Shown: positions 55,060 through 64,000 of the stretch, piece after piece
Layout: each line of letters begins with the position of its first letter
How positions within the stretch are numbered: the stretch's first letter is position 1
From: Alphaproteobacteria bacterium
GTDB lineage: Bacteria > Pseudomonadota > Alphaproteobacteria > Caulobacterales > Caulobacteraceae
Assembly: GCA_018821435.1 (NCBI GenBank)
Contig: JAHJME010000019.1
Location: forward strand, 142,732-206,731
DNA: 64,000 nt
Reading direction: 5' to 3'
Notes under the pieces: model-generated
Told to the model about the DNA's origin: nothing
Database searches by the model: none
The model's input: the letters and a program-made list of their open reading frames with translations, nothing else
Program-made: the position numbers and the translations under genes

Positions 55060-55973
55060 TCCCCCGCCAGCGTCGCGTCGCGCACCGCCTGGGCGACCTC
55101 GCGGGCCCGTTCGTTCTCGGCGCGGCGTTCGGCGATCGTCGCAGGCGAGAGGGTCGCGAGGTTGAGGTAGTCCCGCCGCCATCCGGCCGGTCCAGGCCAC
55201 ACGAGCGGATTGCGCACCGTGATGCGCGGGCCCGTCGCCGCCTCCAGTGTCCGCAGCGCCAGCGCCAGCGTCCGGTCCTGGGACACCACGTCGTACGGCA
55301 GGCCCGCCGCATTGCCCAACGGCACGTCGCTGAACAGGAAGCGGGGCGCGCCGCCGTGCTCGACGATATCCTTGGCGGCGCCCATCACCACGGTCGGAAC
55401 GCCCGCCGCCTCCAGCCCGCGGGCCACCAGGGTCATGGTCTGGTGGCAGACCGGACAGTTGGGGACCAGCACGGCCACATCCGCCGCGTCCTCGCGACAG
55501 CGCCGCACCACCTCCGGCGCATCCACGTCCACGGTGTGGCGCTGGCTGCGGTTGGTGGGCACGCCGTGGAAACGCGCCGTCAGGCCCGCGATCCGCCCCG
55601 CCTCCGCCGCGCGACGCAGCGCCGGCAGCGGGAACCAGCAGTTCTGGTCGTCGCTCAGGTGCGCCTGATCCACCGCCACATGGCTGACCCGCAGATCGTG
55701 GTCGGCGGCCGTAGCGCCTGAATAGACCTCGTAGAACTTGGCCCCGGCGTTGTATGGCGCGCCCGCGCCCTGGTTCCCCTTGTCGGCCCGATAGGGCGCC
55801 GCGGTGGTCAGCAGCGCCACGCGGCACGCCGACAGCGGCTTGGCCAGCGGCGTGAACGGCGCGTCGTCGTGCCGGGCGTAGCGATAGGGCGCCCCATAGC
55901 CGAGGGCGCCGTACCAGGCGTGGGTCCGCGCCATGTAGTCGATCGGCGCATCGTCCGGGTTCGAATCGCCCAT
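55044..55973 (-). CDS. GrdB/PrdB-like (glycine/D-proline reductase B) family protein, Cys form
   Basis: A 309-residue protein. The core LVPNCPVCHQTMTLVARGLEAAGVPTVV corresponds to the selenoprotein B subunit family of glycine, sarcosine, betaine and D-proline reductases, in which the catalytic residue is often selenocysteine; here it would be one of the two Cys in N-C-P-V-C. No TGA-interrupted frame, so no selenocysteine. No partner subunits (GrdA/E or PrdA) are near. Role unknown in what looks like an aerobic bacterium. It is the third-last gene of a minus-strand run (AIM24 gene upstream). Confidence 0.7.
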   Translation of the reverse strand: MGDSNPDDAPIDYMARTHAWYGALGYGAPYRYARHDDAPFTPLAKPLSACRVALLTTAAPYRADKGNQGAGAPYNAGAKFYEVYSGATAADHDLRVSHVAVDQAHLSDDQNCWFPLPALRRAAEAGRIAGLTARFHGVPTNRSQRHTVDVDAPEVVRRCREDAADVAVLVPNCPVCHQTMTLVARGLEAAGVPTVVMGAAKDIVEHGGAPRFLFSDVPLGNAAGLPYDVVSQDRTLALALRTLEAATGPRITVRNPLVWPGPAGWRRDYLNLATLSPATIAERRAENERAREVAQAVRDATLAGDQAAK

Positions 55974-55985
55974 CGCCCGGCCTCG

Positions 55986-56819
55986 CTAGCGGTTGCCGCC
56001 GATCAGGTCGCCCAGGCCGCCCAGCACCGACCCTTCGCCACGGTTCTGACCGCCGCCGCCGGCCGCCGCCATCATCCGCCCGGCCAGCCTGGAGAACGGC
56101 AGCGACTGGATCCACACCTTCCCCGGCCCACGCAGCCGGGCGAAGAACAGGCCCTCGCCGCCGAACAGCGCGGTCTTCACCCCGCCGGCCATGATCAGGT
56201 CGAAGTCGACGCTGGGGGTGTAGGCGGCCAGACAGCCGGTATCGACGTGCAGCTCCTCGCCGGCCGCGAGCTCGCGCTCGACAACCGTGCCGCCCATCTG
56301 GACGAAGACCCAGCCGTCGCCGTCCAGCTTCTGCATGATGAAGCCCTCGCCGCCGAACAGGCCGGTCATCACCTTGCGCTGAAACTGGATGCCGATGGCG
56401 ACCCCGCGCGCGGCGGCCAGGAAGCTGTCCTTCTGGCAGATCAGCGTGCCGCCCAGGTCGCTCAGCTTCAGCGGCAGGATCGCGCCGGGCGTCGGCGAGG
56501 CGAACGCCACGCGCGCCTTGCCCGACCCGTTGTGGGTGAAGACCGTGGTGAACAGGCTCTCGCCGGTGACCAGCCGCTTGCCGGCGCCCAGCAGCTTGCC
56601 CATGAAGCCCCCGCCGCCGCCGTCCGACCCGTCGCCGAACACGGTGGTCATGCCGACGGTCGCGTCCTTCCAGACCAGCGCCCCGGCCTCGGCCACCGCG
56701 CTCTCGCCTGGATCCAGCTCGATCTCCAGGAACTGCAGCTCCTGGCCCTTGATCTCGAAATCGATGTCGTCGGCCACGCCGGCGCTGCGGCTGTGGTGAC
56801 TCCAGGGGCCTTGGGACAT
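55986..56819 (-). CDS. AIM24/TIGR00266-family protein
   Basis: A 277-residue protein. The signature DFEIKGQELQFLEIELDPGESAVAEAGALVWKD-like N-terminus (residues about 19-51), LFGGEGF repeated twice and HVDTGCLAAY identify the AIM24 beta-helix family, whose bacterial members have no settled function. It lies 12 bases upstream of the GrdB-like gene and is probably co-transcribed with it. Confidence 0.88.
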   Translation of the reverse strand: MSQGPWSHHSRSAGVADDIDFEIKGQELQFLEIELDPGESAVAEAGALVWKDATVGMTTVFGDGSDGGGGGFMGKLLGAGKRLVTGESLFTTVFTHNGSGKARVAFASPTPGAILPLKLSDLGGTLICQKDSFLAAARGVAIGIQFQRKVMTGLFGGEGFIMQKLDGDGWVFVQMGGTVVERELAAGEELHVDTGCLAAYTPSVDFDLIMAGGVKTALFGGEGLFFARLRGPGKVWIQSLPFSRLAGRMMAAAGGGGQNRGEGSVLGGLGDLIGGNR

Positions 56820-56897
56820 TGAAGATGCTCCTCTTGAATCGCCCCTATCTAGCGCGACGTTCGTCGCCCCGGGATGACATCTTCTACACCCACCGGC

Positions 56898-57638
56898 TCA
56901 GTCGTAGGCGACGCCCGTCAGGTAAAGCCCATCCGACGGCGCGACCGGCCCGCAAGCGCGGCGGTCGCGGGCGTCCAACGCCGTCTGCACGTCGGCCTTC
57001 ACCCACCGCCCCACGCCCACCTCGGCCAGGGTGCCGGCCATCGAGCGGACCTGGCGGTGCAGGAACGAGCGCGAGGCGAACTCCAGGATCACCTCCTCGC
57101 CGTCGCGGAAGACATTGGCCACATCTAGGGTCTTCATCGGCGACTTCGCCTGGCAGGCCAGGTCGCGGAAGGTCGTGAAGTCGTGGTGGCCGATCAGCAC
57201 CTTGGCCGCGTCGTGCATGGCCTCGGCGTCCAGCGGCTTCTTCACGTGCCAGACCCGGCCCTGCTCCAGCGCAGGCGGGCTGCTGCGGTTGAGGATGCGG
57301 TAGCGATAGCGCCGCCCGGTCGCCGAGAAGCGGCTGTGCCAGTCGCCCACGCCCAGCTCGACGGCCAGGATCGAGATCGGCTCGGGCACGAGGTAGGCAT
57401 TCACCGCATTCCGCACCGTTTCGGGCGGCCAGTCCTTGGCGAGATCGACGTGCACAACCTGGCCGGTGGCGTGGACCCCGGCGTCGGTGCGACCGGCCGA
57501 GCCCGCGCGCACGTCCTCGCCGCAGAACGCCTTCACGGCCCGCTCGATGGAGCCCTGCACCGAGGCCAGGCCCGGCTGGGCCTGATATCCGTGGTAGGGC
57601 CGGCCGTCATACTCGACGAGGAGGCGGTAGCGGGGCAT
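56898..57638 (-). CDS. truA: tRNA pseudouridine(38-40) synthase
   Basis: Modifies U38-40 in the anticodon arm. The 246-residue enzyme starts RYRLLVEYDGRPYHGYQAQ, with the catalytic Asp in RTDAGVHATGQVVH. It overlaps the fmt stop by one base (TGATG), so the two are coupled. Confidence 0.97.
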   Translation of the reverse strand: MPRYRLLVEYDGRPYHGYQAQPGLASVQGSIERAVKAFCGEDVRAGSAGRTDAGVHATGQVVHVDLAKDWPPETVRNAVNAYLVPEPISILAVELGVGDWHSRFSATGRRYRYRILNRSSPPALEQGRVWHVKKPLDAEAMHDAAKVLIGHHDFTTFRDLACQAKSPMKTLDVANVFRDGEEVILEFASRSFLHRQVRSMAGTLAEVGVGRWVKADVQTALDARDRRACGPVAPSDGLYLTGVAYD

Positions 57639-58564
57639 CAGCCTAGCCGCGTCCCGGCGGGCACGGGATTGCCGCGCAGGAAGACATCCGTGTCCTGCGG
57701 ACCCTTGCCCTCGCGCTGCACGCGCAGGAGCCGCACGGAGCCCTCGCCGGTCGCCACCAACAGGCGGTCGTCCAGGGTCACGCCTGCCTCGCCGCGCTCA
57801 TCTTCGAACGCCGACAGCAGCGCCTTCACCCGGACCGGACCCTTCTCGGTCGGCAGTTCGAACCACGCGCCCGGGAAGGGCGACATGCCACGGATCTTGC
57901 CGTCCAGCACGGGTCCCGGCTTGGCCCAGTCCAGGCGCGCGAATTTCGCGCTGATCTTCTTGGCGTAGGTGACGCCGTCCTCGGCCTGGGGCGTCGCGAT
58001 CGCCGTTCCGGCCGCGATCTCGACCAGGGTCGTCACGATCAGCTCGGCGCCCGCGACGGCCAGGCGGTCGTGCAGGCTCCCGGCGGTCTCCAGGGCATCG
58101 ATGCGCACGGTGCTCGTGGCCAGCACCGGACCCTCGTCCAGCCCCTCGGTCATCCGCATCACCTGGACGCCGGTCACCTTGTCGCCCGCCATGATCGCCC
58201 GCTGGATCGGCGCTGCGCCGCGCCAGCGCGGCAGCAGCGAGCCGTGGACGTTGTACGAGCCCAACCGGGGCGCCTCCAACACCGCGCCCGGCAGGATCTG
58301 GCCGAACGCCACCACCACGGCGGCGTCCAGGTCCAGGGCCGCGAACGCCGCGATCTCCGCCGGGTCGCGCATGGAGGCCGGCGTGCGCACGGGAATGCCT
58401 TGCGCCTCGGCGAAGGCCTGCACCGGCGACGGCTTCAGGTCGTGGCCTCGGCCGCGCGGCGCTGGCGGCTGGGAATAGACACAGGCCACCTCGTGCCCCG
58501 CCGCCACGATGGCGCTGAGGGCGGAGACCGCGAAGTCGGGGGTGCCGAGAAAGGCGAGACGCAT
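57638..58564 (-). CDS. fmt: Methionyl-tRNA formyltransferase
   Basis: Formylates initiator Met-tRNA. The 308-residue enzyme has the N-terminal [16 protein letters not shown], the catalytic loop [21 protein letters not shown] (Asn, His) and a conserved G-V-x-V-M-x-M-T-E-G-L-D segment, and a smaller C-terminal tRNA-binding domain. truA follows by one-base overlap. def, its usual neighbour, is separated by a gene on the opposite strand. Confidence 0.97.
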   Translation of the reverse strand: MRLAFLGTPDFAVSALSAIVAAGHEVACVYSQPPAPRGRGHDLKPSPVQAFAEAQGIPVRTPASMRDPAEIAAFAALDLDAAVVVAFGQILPGAVLEAPRLGSYNVHGSLLPRWRGAAPIQRAIMAGDKVTGVQVMRMTEGLDEGPVLATSTVRIDALETAGSLHDRLAVAGAELIVTTLVEIAAGTAIATPQAEDGVTYAKKISAKFARLDWAKPGPVLDGKIRGMSPFPGAWFELPTEKGPVRVKALLSAFEDERGEAGVTLDDRLLVATGEGSVRLLRVQREGKGPQDTDVFLRGNPVPAGTRLG

Positions 58565-58651
58565 GGGCGGGTCTTAGCGGCGGAGGCGAGAGAAGGGAAC
58601 TTCGGCCCAAGCGTGGCCGTTGTTGAGGGTCGAGGAATGGAGCCTCTCCCT

Positions 58652-59023
58652 ATGAACAAACTGATCCTGGTCGCCGCCGCCAGCGCCGCCGCCATGGCGC
58701 TGAGCGCCTGCACCAAGGCCGAACAGGCCAAGACCGACCAGAACGTCGACGCCGCCGCGGCCGATGTCTCGGCCTCGGCCAAGGAGGTCGGCGGAAAGGT
58801 CGCCGACGCCGCCCACGACGTGGCCAACAGCCCGGCCGTCGCGAAGGCCGGCGACAGCCTCAAGGAAGCGGCGAAAGACACCGGCACCGTGCTGAAGGAA
58901 GCCGGCAAGGGCGCGGTCAATGGCGCCAAGGAAGGCATGGCCAAGGCCGAGGGCAAGGACACGGTCCACGACGATCACGGGACCACGACGACAACCACGA
59001 CCGTCGAAACGAAGAAGAACTAA
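58652..59023 (+). CDS. Small lipoprotein with helical, Ala/Lys-rich body
   Basis: A 123-residue protein. The signal peptide ends [10 protein letters not shown] with a lipobox Cys. The rest is Ala/Asp/Lys-rich with repeated heptad-like A-x-x-A-A-x-D segments, and closes with a Thr run ([12 protein letters not shown]). GGAG lies nine bases before the ATG at 58652; an in-frame ATG five codons earlier is poorly spaced. I do not recognise the family; it resembles membrane-stress helical lipoproteins. It lies between fmt and def on the other strand and overlaps the def stop by four bases. Confidence 0.72.
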   Translation: MNKLILVAAASAAAMALSACTKAEQAKTDQNVDAAAADVSASAKEVGGKVADAAHDVANSPAVAKAGDSLKEAAKDTGTVLKEAGKGAVNGAKEGMAKAEGKDTVHDDHGTTTTTTTVETKKN

Positions 59024-59529
59024 GCCGCCTTCACCATCTTCTTGACCTTCTTCACCGCCTGCTCGCGCTTGAGCCGCGACAGGTGGTCGATGAAGAGGAC
59101 GCCGTTCAGGTGGTCCATCTCGTGCTGGATGCAGACGGCGAAGAGGCCGTCGGCATCCTCCTCGACCTGTTCGCCCTGGTAGTTCAGGTAGCGGAGCTTC
59201 ACCTGCGACGGCCGCTCGACCTCGTCGAAGATCTCGGGCACCGACAGGCAGCCCTCTTCGTAGGGGGCGGTCTCGTCGGAGGCCCAGAGGATTTCCGGGT
59301 TCACATAGTAACGCGGCTGCGGCGGCTCGCCCTCACGGGCCAGGTCCATGACGATCACCCGCTTGGGCACGCCGATCTGCACGGCCGCCAGGCCGATGCC
59401 GGGGGCGTCGTACATCGTCTCCAGCATGTCATCCATCAGCGCGCGCAGGTCGTCGTCCACGACGTCCACGTTGACGGACACCTGCTTCAGGACGGGGTGC
59501 GGAACGACAAGGATCTCACGAAGGGCCAT
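59020..59529 (-). CDS. def: Peptide deformylase
   Basis: Removes the formyl group from nascent proteins. The 169-residue enzyme has [19 protein letters not shown] and QHEMDHLNG with the Cys and two His metal ligands. Starts [14 protein letters not shown] at 59529; a longer open frame reaching 59934 overlaps rmuC and is not family-like. It precedes the lipoprotein-fmt-truA cluster. Confidence 0.96.
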   Translation of the reverse strand: MALREILVVPHPVLKQVSVNVDVVDDDLRALMDDMLETMYDAPGIGLAAVQIGVPKRVIVMDLAREGEPPQPRYYVNPEILWASDETAPYEEGCLSVPEIFDEVERPSQVKLRYLNYQGEQVEEDADGLFAVCIQHEMDHLNGVLFIDHLSRLKREQAVKKVKKMVKAA

Positions 59530-59588
59530 GGCGGGGCAGGTAAGGGTCCGATTGTTGACCGTCAAGGTAGGAGAAGCAGAGCGCGACC

Positions 59589-60806
59589 TCAGGCCTCGCC
59601 GCCAGCGGCCAGACGGACAGGCGGCGTCTCGTCGGTGGTGAGCTTGGCCAGGGGGCGGACGGCGATGTCCACGGGCGTGAGTTCGACCACCTCCTTGCCC
59701 TGGTGGTCGACCTTCAGTTCCTCGAAACGGCGGGCCTGGGTCAGCACCTGGGTCTCCAGCGAACCGACGAACTGATTGTACTTGCCGACCGCCTGCTCCA
59801 GCGCCCGTCCAACGCCGCCGGCGTGGGCGCCCATCACCGAGATGCGCTTGTAGAGCTCCTTGCCCAAGTCGGCGATCTTCTGGGCGTTGGCGGCCTGCTC
59901 CTCGACCCGCCAGCCGTAGACCACCGCCTTGCACAGCGCGAACAGGGTGGTCGGCGTCACGATGACCACGCGGCGGTCCATGGCATCATTCATCAGCTCC
60001 GGCGCGCGGTCCAGGGCGGCGGCCAGGGCCGAATCCAGCGGCACGAACATGGCCACGAAGTCCGGCGAGTTTTCGAACTGGTCCCAATAGGCCTTGGCGG
60101 AAAGTCCCTGGATGTGGCCGCGCACGCTCTGCACGTGGCGCAGGCCGGCCGCGTCGCGGGCGAATTCGTCGGTGGCGTCCTGCAGTTCCAGGAAGGCGTT
60201 CAGCGAGCACTTGGCGTCGATCACGAACAGCCCGCCGCCCGGCAGGCGGATGGTCACGTCGGGTCGGCGGCGGCCTTCCTCGGTGTCGGTGGAGGTCTGT
60301 TCGTCGAAGTCGAACCGGCCCGACAGGCCCGCGGCCTCCAGCACGTTGCGCAGCGTCTGTTCGCCCCAGCGGCCCTGCACGCCCGCGCCCCGGCGCAGCG
60401 CCGCCGACAGCTTTCGCGCCTCGTCCTGGGTGGCGACCGAGGCGGCCAGCATCTGGGCGATCTGTTCCTTGAGGCCGCCCTGTTCCTCGGCCCGCTGCTT
60501 CTCGACGGCGGTCACCTGCTCCTGAAACTTCTGCAGGCTCTCGGCCACCGGCTTCAGCTGGGCCTCCAGCCGCGCCTGGGCCAGCAGTTCGCGGTTGCGC
60601 ACCGCTTCCTCGTTCCGCCGCAGGATCTCCTCGGCGACACCGGTCGCCGACTGGGTGACCTGGGCCCGCAGCATGTCGCCCTGTTCGGTCATCAGTTGCA
60701 GCCGCAGCTCGGCGTTGGACGCCCGGCCGCGCTCGCGCAGCGCCCAGGCGATGGCCCCGGCGGCGATCAGCACGCAGAGGACCGCGACGAAGAGAAGTCC
60801 GTTCAT
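59589..60806 (-). CDS. rmuC: RmuC-family DNA recombination protein
   Basis: A 405-residue protein: one N-terminal membrane anchor ([23 protein letters not shown]), a coiled-coil region (about 30-120) and a nuclease-like core with [38 protein letters not shown] and [12 protein letters not shown], all standard for RmuC. It limits DNA inversions. Upstream of def on the same strand. Confidence 0.95.
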   Translation of the reverse strand: MNGLLFVAVLCVLIAAGAIAWALRERGRASNAELRLQLMTEQGDMLRAQVTQSATGVAEEILRRNEEAVRNRELLAQARLEAQLKPVAESLQKFQEQVTAVEKQRAEEQGGLKEQIAQMLAASVATQDEARKLSAALRRGAGVQGRWGEQTLRNVLEAAGLSGRFDFDEQTSTDTEEGRRRPDVTIRLPGGGLFVIDAKCSLNAFLELQDATDEFARDAAGLRHVQSVRGHIQGLSAKAYWDQFENSPDFVAMFVPLDSALAAALDRAPELMNDAMDRRVVIVTPTTLFALCKAVVYGWRVEEQAANAQKIADLGKELYKRISVMGAHAGGVGRALEQAVGKYNQFVGSLETQVLTQARRFEELKVDHQGKEVVELTPVDIAVRPLAKLTTDETPPVRLAAGGEA

Positions 60807-60909
60807 GCTGTGTTCTTAGCGGGTTCGCTGAGTCGAGGCCAGCGGCCCGGCGCATGGCTCCGCGCATCTGATTGTGTAACGGTGATCGCCGGGGACGGGA
60901 GACACCACC

Positions 60910-62154
60910 ATGACGACGACGGCCGCAGCCGCGCCACCGCGCACGGCGTTCGGGCCCATGGTGGTTCCGCTGCTCGCGCTGGCGGTGTTCATCAACTACG
61001 TGGACCGGGGCAACCTCGCGACGGCGGCGCCGCTGATCAAGGGCGAGCTGTCGCTCAGCTCCACCCAGATCGGCCTCCTGATCTCGGCCTTTTTCTGGGC
61101 CTACACGCCGGGGCTGGTGCTGTCCGGCTGGCTGGCCGACCGGTTCAACCCCTATCTGACACTGGCCGCCGGTCTCGCCATCTGGTCCGTCGCCACCCTG
61201 CTCAGCGGTTTCGCGGGCGGGTTCACGGCGCTGCTGCTGTTGCGCCTGCTGCTGGGGGTCGGCGAGAGCGCGGCGTTCCCTTGCAGCTCCTCGCTCATCG
61301 CCAAGCACGTGCCCAGCCACCGGTTGGGCGCGGCCAACGGCCTGGTCATCGTGGGCCTCTCGCTCGGCCCGGCGGTCGGCATCTTCTTCGGCGGCCACCT
61401 GATGGGCGAGCTGGGATGGCGGGGCGTCTTCACGCTGTTCGGCGCCGTGTCGCTCGTGTGGCTGGTTCCCTGGCTGCTGGTCACCCGCAGGCTGTCGCGC
61501 GAGACCGAGCCGCCCGCGCCCGGCGAAAGCATCCCGTTCGTCGTCATATTGGCCCGGCCCGAGGTCTGGGGCGCCAGCCTCGGCCACTTCTCGGTGAACT
61601 TCGGCTTTTACTTCGTGGTCTCGTGGATGCCGCTCTACCTGATGCAGCAGCAGGGCTACTCCCTGGCCGAGATGGCCAACATCGGCGGCGCCCTCTATCT
61701 GGTCTATGCCTCGGGATCGTACCTGAGCGGCCTGGTCTCCGACCGCTGGATCCGCGCCGGCGGCACGGCCAACCGGGTGCGCAAGACCTTCTTCATGGCG
61801 ACCCACGTGGTCGCCGCCGCGGGCCTGCTGGCCTGCGCCGTGGTTTCGCCGCTGGTCGCCATCGGCTGCCTGTTCGTGACCGCCTTCGCCCTCGGCGCCA
61901 ACGGACCGCACATCTTCGCCACCGGCCAGACGCTGGCGGGACCCAAGGCGGCGGGCAAATGGATCGGGGTGCAGAACGGCTGGGCCAACTTCGCCGGCAT
62001 CCTGGGGCCGATCATCACCGGCGTGCTGGTCGATCGCACGGGCAGCTTCCAGGCCGCGTTCGTGGTGGCCGCCGGCTTCACCCTGCTGGGCGTCGTCGGC
62101 TGGGGCCTGATGATCAGGAAGATCGCGCCGGTCGACTGGGCGGCGAAAGCCTAG
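60910..62154 (+). CDS. Major facilitator superfamily transporter (ACS-type)
   Basis: A 414-residue inner-membrane transporter with twelve helices. The ACS-family signature is [16 protein letters not shown] in TM1 and [20 protein letters not shown] after TM2, as in hexuronate and glucarate permeases. Substrate is unknown, probably an organic anion. It overlaps the convergent recR stop by four bases and shares no strand with its neighbours. Confidence 0.92.
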   Translation: MTTTAAAAPPRTAFGPMVVPLLALAVFINYVDRGNLATAAPLIKGELSLSSTQIGLLISAFFWAYTPGLVLSGWLADRFNPYLTLAAGLAIWSVATLLSGFAGGFTALLLLRLLLGVGESAAFPCSSSLIAKHVPSHRLGAANGLVIVGLSLGPAVGIFFGGHLMGELGWRGVFTLFGAVSLVWLVPWLLVTRRLSRETEPPAPGESIPFVVILARPEVWGASLGHFSVNFGFYFVVSWMPLYLMQQQGYSLAEMANIGGALYLVYASGSYLSGLVSDRWIRAGGTANRVRKTFFMATHVVAAAGLLACAVVSPLVAIGCLFVTAFALGANGPHIFATGQTLAGPKAAGKWIGVQNGWANFAGILGPIITGVLVDRTGSFQAAFVVAAGFTLLGVVGWGLMIRKIAPVDWAAKA

Positions 62155-62753
62155 GCCGGTCGCCGAGCCCGCATGGCCTGGGCGATGGTGCCGTCGTCCA
62201 GCCAGTCCAGCTCGCCGCCCACCGGCACGCCGCGCGCCAGCATGGTCACGCTGACGTCCGCACCGGCCAGCCGGTCGGCCAGGTAGTGGGCGGTGGTCTG
62301 GCCATCCACCGTCGCCGGCAGCGCCAGGATCACCTCGCGCACCTCGCCCACGGACGCCCGGCTGACCAGCGGTCCGATCCGCAGCGCGTCCGGCCCGACG
62401 CCGTCCAGCGCCGACAGCAGCCCGCCCAGCACGTGGTAGCGGCCCCGGAAGGCGCTGGCCCGCTCCATGGCCCAGAGCGCGCCGACCTCTTCCACCACGC
62501 AGACCAGCGCCGGATCGCGGCTGCGGTCCGAGCAGATGGCGCAGGGGTCCTGAGTGTCCAGCGAACCGCAGACCTGGCAGGTCTTAACCCGCGCCGCGGC
62601 CTCGGCCAGCGCATCGGACAGGGGCAACAACAGTTGGTCGCGCCGCTTCAGAAGCGCCAGCGCCGCGCGCCGCGCCGAACGCGGCCCAAGCCCCGGCAGC
62701 TTCGACAACAGGCCGATAAGGCGCTCGATCTCGGGTCCGGCGGAGGCGGCCAC
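62151..62753 (-). CDS. recR: Recombination protein RecR
   Basis: A 200-residue protein of the RecFOR gap-repair pathway. The helix-hairpin-helix ([17 protein letters not shown]) is followed by the four-Cys zinc finger (CQVCG and CAIC) and a Toprim domain ([16 protein letters not shown]). It ends the dnaX-ybaB-(NTF2-like)-recR run. Confidence 0.97.
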   Translation of the reverse strand: MAASAGPEIERLIGLLSKLPGLGPRSARRAALALLKRRDQLLLPLSDALAEAAARVKTCQVCGSLDTQDPCAICSDRSRDPALVCVVEEVGALWAMERASAFRGRYHVLGGLLSALDGVGPDALRIGPLVSRASVGEVREVILALPATVDGQTTAHYLADRLAGADVSVTMLARGVPVGGELDWLDDGTIAQAMRARRPA

Positions 62754-62754
62754 T

Positions 62755-63162
62755 CTATCCCTTTGGAACCCGGGTCGCCTGGCTCATCACCACGACCCAC
62801 TTGCCGCCGCGCTTGGCCCAGACATCGACGAAGCGCAGCGTCACGTCGTACGCCTCGCCGCCCGACGTGCCCCTGGCCCGCGCCACGCCGCCCAGGATGG
62901 CGGCGTCGCCCATGACCTTCTCGACCTTCTGGGTCACCTCGAATGGCTCCAGCTTGTAGCCGGGGGCGATCTGGTCGGCGATGAAGCTGGTCTTGTCCTG
63001 GGCCTGGCCGCCCGAATTGTGCAGCACATAGTCGTCGGCCAACAGCCGCTCCAGCTCGGCGCGATTGCTGGTGGTCTGGGCCTGGTCGTAGTCGTGCGCC
63101 GCCTTGGCCAGGTCGGCGGGCAGAACCACCGAAACGGCGGCCAGTATGGCGGCGATCAGCAT
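62755..63162 (-). CDS. Secreted NTF2-like (DUF4440/SnoaL-type) protein
   Basis: A 135-residue protein with a short signal peptide ([19 protein letters not shown]) and an NTF2-fold body ([20 protein letters not shown], then [20 protein letters not shown]). Function unknown. It sits inside the conserved dnaX-ybaB-recR operon, overlapping the ybaB stop by one base (TGATG) and ending one base before recR. No homologue is normally found in this position. Confidence 0.85.
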   Translation of the reverse strand: MLIAAILAAVSVVLPADLAKAAHDYDQAQTTSNRAELERLLADDYVLHNSGGQAQDKTSFIADQIAPGYKLEPFEVTQKVEKVMGDAAILGGVARARGTSGGEAYDVTLRFVDVWAKRGGKWVVVMSQATRVPKG

Positions 63163-63488
63163 CAGAACTTCGGCATCCCTGGAATGTTGAGCCCGGCCAA
63201 CGGCCCGGCGGCCTCACGCATCAGATCCCCTTGGGCGGCGTCCAGCTTGCGCTTGGCGTCGGCGTGGGCCGCGACCATCAGGTCCGCTACCACCTCCCCC
63301 TCGCCCGGCGCCATCAGGCTCGGGTCCAGGTCCACGCGGGCCAGCTCGCCCGTGCCTCTCAGCACCAGCCTGACCATGCCGCCGCCGGACGTGCCCTCGA
63401 CCTCGAGGGCGGCGATCCGTTCCTGGGCCTGGGTCATGCGCTCCTGCATGGCCTGGGCCTGCTTCATGATCGAACCAAGGTCCTTCAT
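63162..63488 (-). CDS. YbaB/EbfC nucleoid-associated protein
   Basis: A 108-residue DNA-binding protein. It begins MKDLGSIMKQAQAMQERM and has VEGTSGGGMVRLVLRGTGELARV and the C-terminal helix EGEVVADLMVAAHADAKRK. It follows dnaX by three bases and precedes the NTF2-like gene. Confidence 0.95.
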   Translation of the reverse strand: MKDLGSIMKQAQAMQERMTQAQERIAALEVEGTSGGGMVRLVLRGTGELARVDLDPSLMAPGEGEVVADLMVAAHADAKRKLDAAQGDLMREAAGPLAGLNIPGMPKF

Positions 63489-63491
63489 CGC

Positions 63492-64000
63492 TTAATCCTC
63501 GTCACCGTCTTCTTCGGGAGGCGGCGCTTCGTCCGGCTCCGGTTGCGTGAGGTGGCGTATGCCCACGATCTCAGTTCCGGGGAACGCCTGCATCACCCCC
63601 TGAACGAACGGGTGTTGCTCGATCTCGGCGCGAACTTCGCGCTCTTCGCGCTTCTGCTTTTCCCAGAGGCTCTCGGCCCCGCCGCCGCCCTCGGCCGCGA
63701 TCAGCCAGCGCTCGCCGGTCCATTCCTTCAGCCGGGTGACCAGTCGCTGGGCCAGGTCGTTCGGCGCGCCGGGGCCGGGCTCGTAGGTGATGGCGCCGGG
63801 CCGGAAGTTGATCGGCCGGATGAAGCGTTCGACGTCCAGCTTCAGCCGGATGTCCCGGCGCCGGTCGATCAGCGCCAGCATGTCCTCGAACGTCTTGAGG
63901 TTGGCCACCGGCTCGGTCGCCGGCAGCCCCGGGGCCGTCTGCTGCCGCGCCACGGCGTTGGTCGCCAGGCCCGCGCGCGGCGCACCGCCGCCACCGCCGC
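63492..64000 (-). CDS. dnaX: DNA polymerase III gamma/tau subunit, C-terminal end
   Basis: Only the last 169 codons or so are in the window; the gene continues past the right edge. The C-terminal tau-like domain includes NLKTFEDMLALIDRRRDIRLKLDVERF-like sequence (about 115 residues before the stop, quoted in part) and an acidic, Pro-rich tail ending DEAPPPEEDGDED. The following ybaB gene supports the call. Confidence 0.88.
   Translation of the reverse strand, partial: GGGGGAPRAGLATNAVARQQTAPGLPATEPVANLKTFEDMLALIDRRRDIRLKLDVERFIRPINFRPGAITYEPGPGAPNDLAQRLVTRLKEWTGERWLIAAEGGGGAESLWEKQKREEREVRAEIEQHPFVQGVMQAFPGTEIVGIRHLTQPEPDEAPPPEEDGDED

Noticed and set aside
55440..55480. A selenocysteine site in the GrdB-like gene.
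   Set aside because: The relevant residues are Cys (N-C-P-V-C) with no in-frame TGA and no selenocysteine-insertion structure looked plausible.
59530..59934. N-terminal extension of peptide deformylase (135 residues).
   Set aside because: The extension overlaps rmuC, has no family similarity, and the ATG at 59529 gives a normal-length deformylase.
59703..62915. A very long open frame (over 1000 codons) on the plus strand across rmuC, the MFS gene and recR.
   Set aside because: It is antisense or out of frame to three recognisable genes and is Arg/Gly/His-rich, the usual product of high-GC codon bias on the opposite strand.

Overview
The window is GC-rich, densely packed alphaproteobacterial chromosome, most like Caulobacteraceae (Caulobacter/Phenylobacterium). 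I infer this from codon bias, the rpoH with its alphaproteobacterial-type promoter, the rpmH-rnpA-yidC-engB and argB/dapD/dapE/truA/fmt/def/recR/ybaB/dnaX neighbourhoods, the PEP-CTERM protein and two intergenic palindromic repeats. I see no tRNA, rRNA, CRISPR array, insertion sequence, integrase or phage gene. It reads as core chromosome with small accessory pockets.

Layout. 1-4.3 kb: a truncated arylsulfatase, an ethylene-receptor-like HWE histidine kinase and a 2TM/double-Rossmann/RyR-domain protein. 4.5-8.8 kb: SRPBCC protein, cysS, folE, hisI, LysE exporter and an epoxide-hydrolase-like protein. 8.9-13.1 kb: a 35-residue membrane protein, a LuxR-type regulator, a LytS/LytTR two-component pair, a PEP-CTERM protein and a secreted OB-fold-like protein. 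13.1-17.5 kb: Tat-exported PhoD, an encapsulated-ferritin-like protein with no encapsulin beside it, RluD and RpoH. 17.5-25.4 kb: periplasmic amidohydrolase, DUF885 peptidase, DUF808 protein, a phosphodiesterase, an atypical response regulator and purA. 25.5-29.3 kb: VOC protein, threonine dehydratase, a FliK-like/FlhB-tail pair and a membrane protein.

29.3-35.9 kb is a complete tripartite RND efflux operon (outer membrane factor, adaptor, pump) with a divergent TetR regulator. 36-40.3 kb holds an M28 peptidase, a GST, DUF72 and a dienoyl-CoA-reductase-like SDR. 40.3-44.3 kb holds a secreted TonB-C-like protein, a candidate small RNA, and a TetR-esterase-quinone oxidoreductase-map operon. 44.4-47.4 kb is the rpmH-rnpA-yidC-engB operon, separated from argB by an acyl-CoA dehydrogenase, a Crp-family regulator and a prolidase-like amidohydrolase.

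50.8-64 kb carries argB, a pyrimidine-nucleotidase-like HAD protein, dapD, dapE, truA, fmt, def, rmuC, recR, ybaB and the end of dnaX. Individual accessory genes sit between them (cupin, GrdB/PrdB-like, AIM24, lipoprotein, MFS, NTF2-like).

The genes most worth a second look are the ethylene-receptor-like kinase next to the RyR-domain protein, the orphan EncFtn, the FliK-like/FlhB-tail pair away from other flagellar genes, the Glu-substituted receiver, the GrdB/PrdB-like protein and the candidate small RNA near 40.8 kb. No single locus here clearly amounts to a wholly new multi-gene system. All calls come from reading motifs, with no database search.
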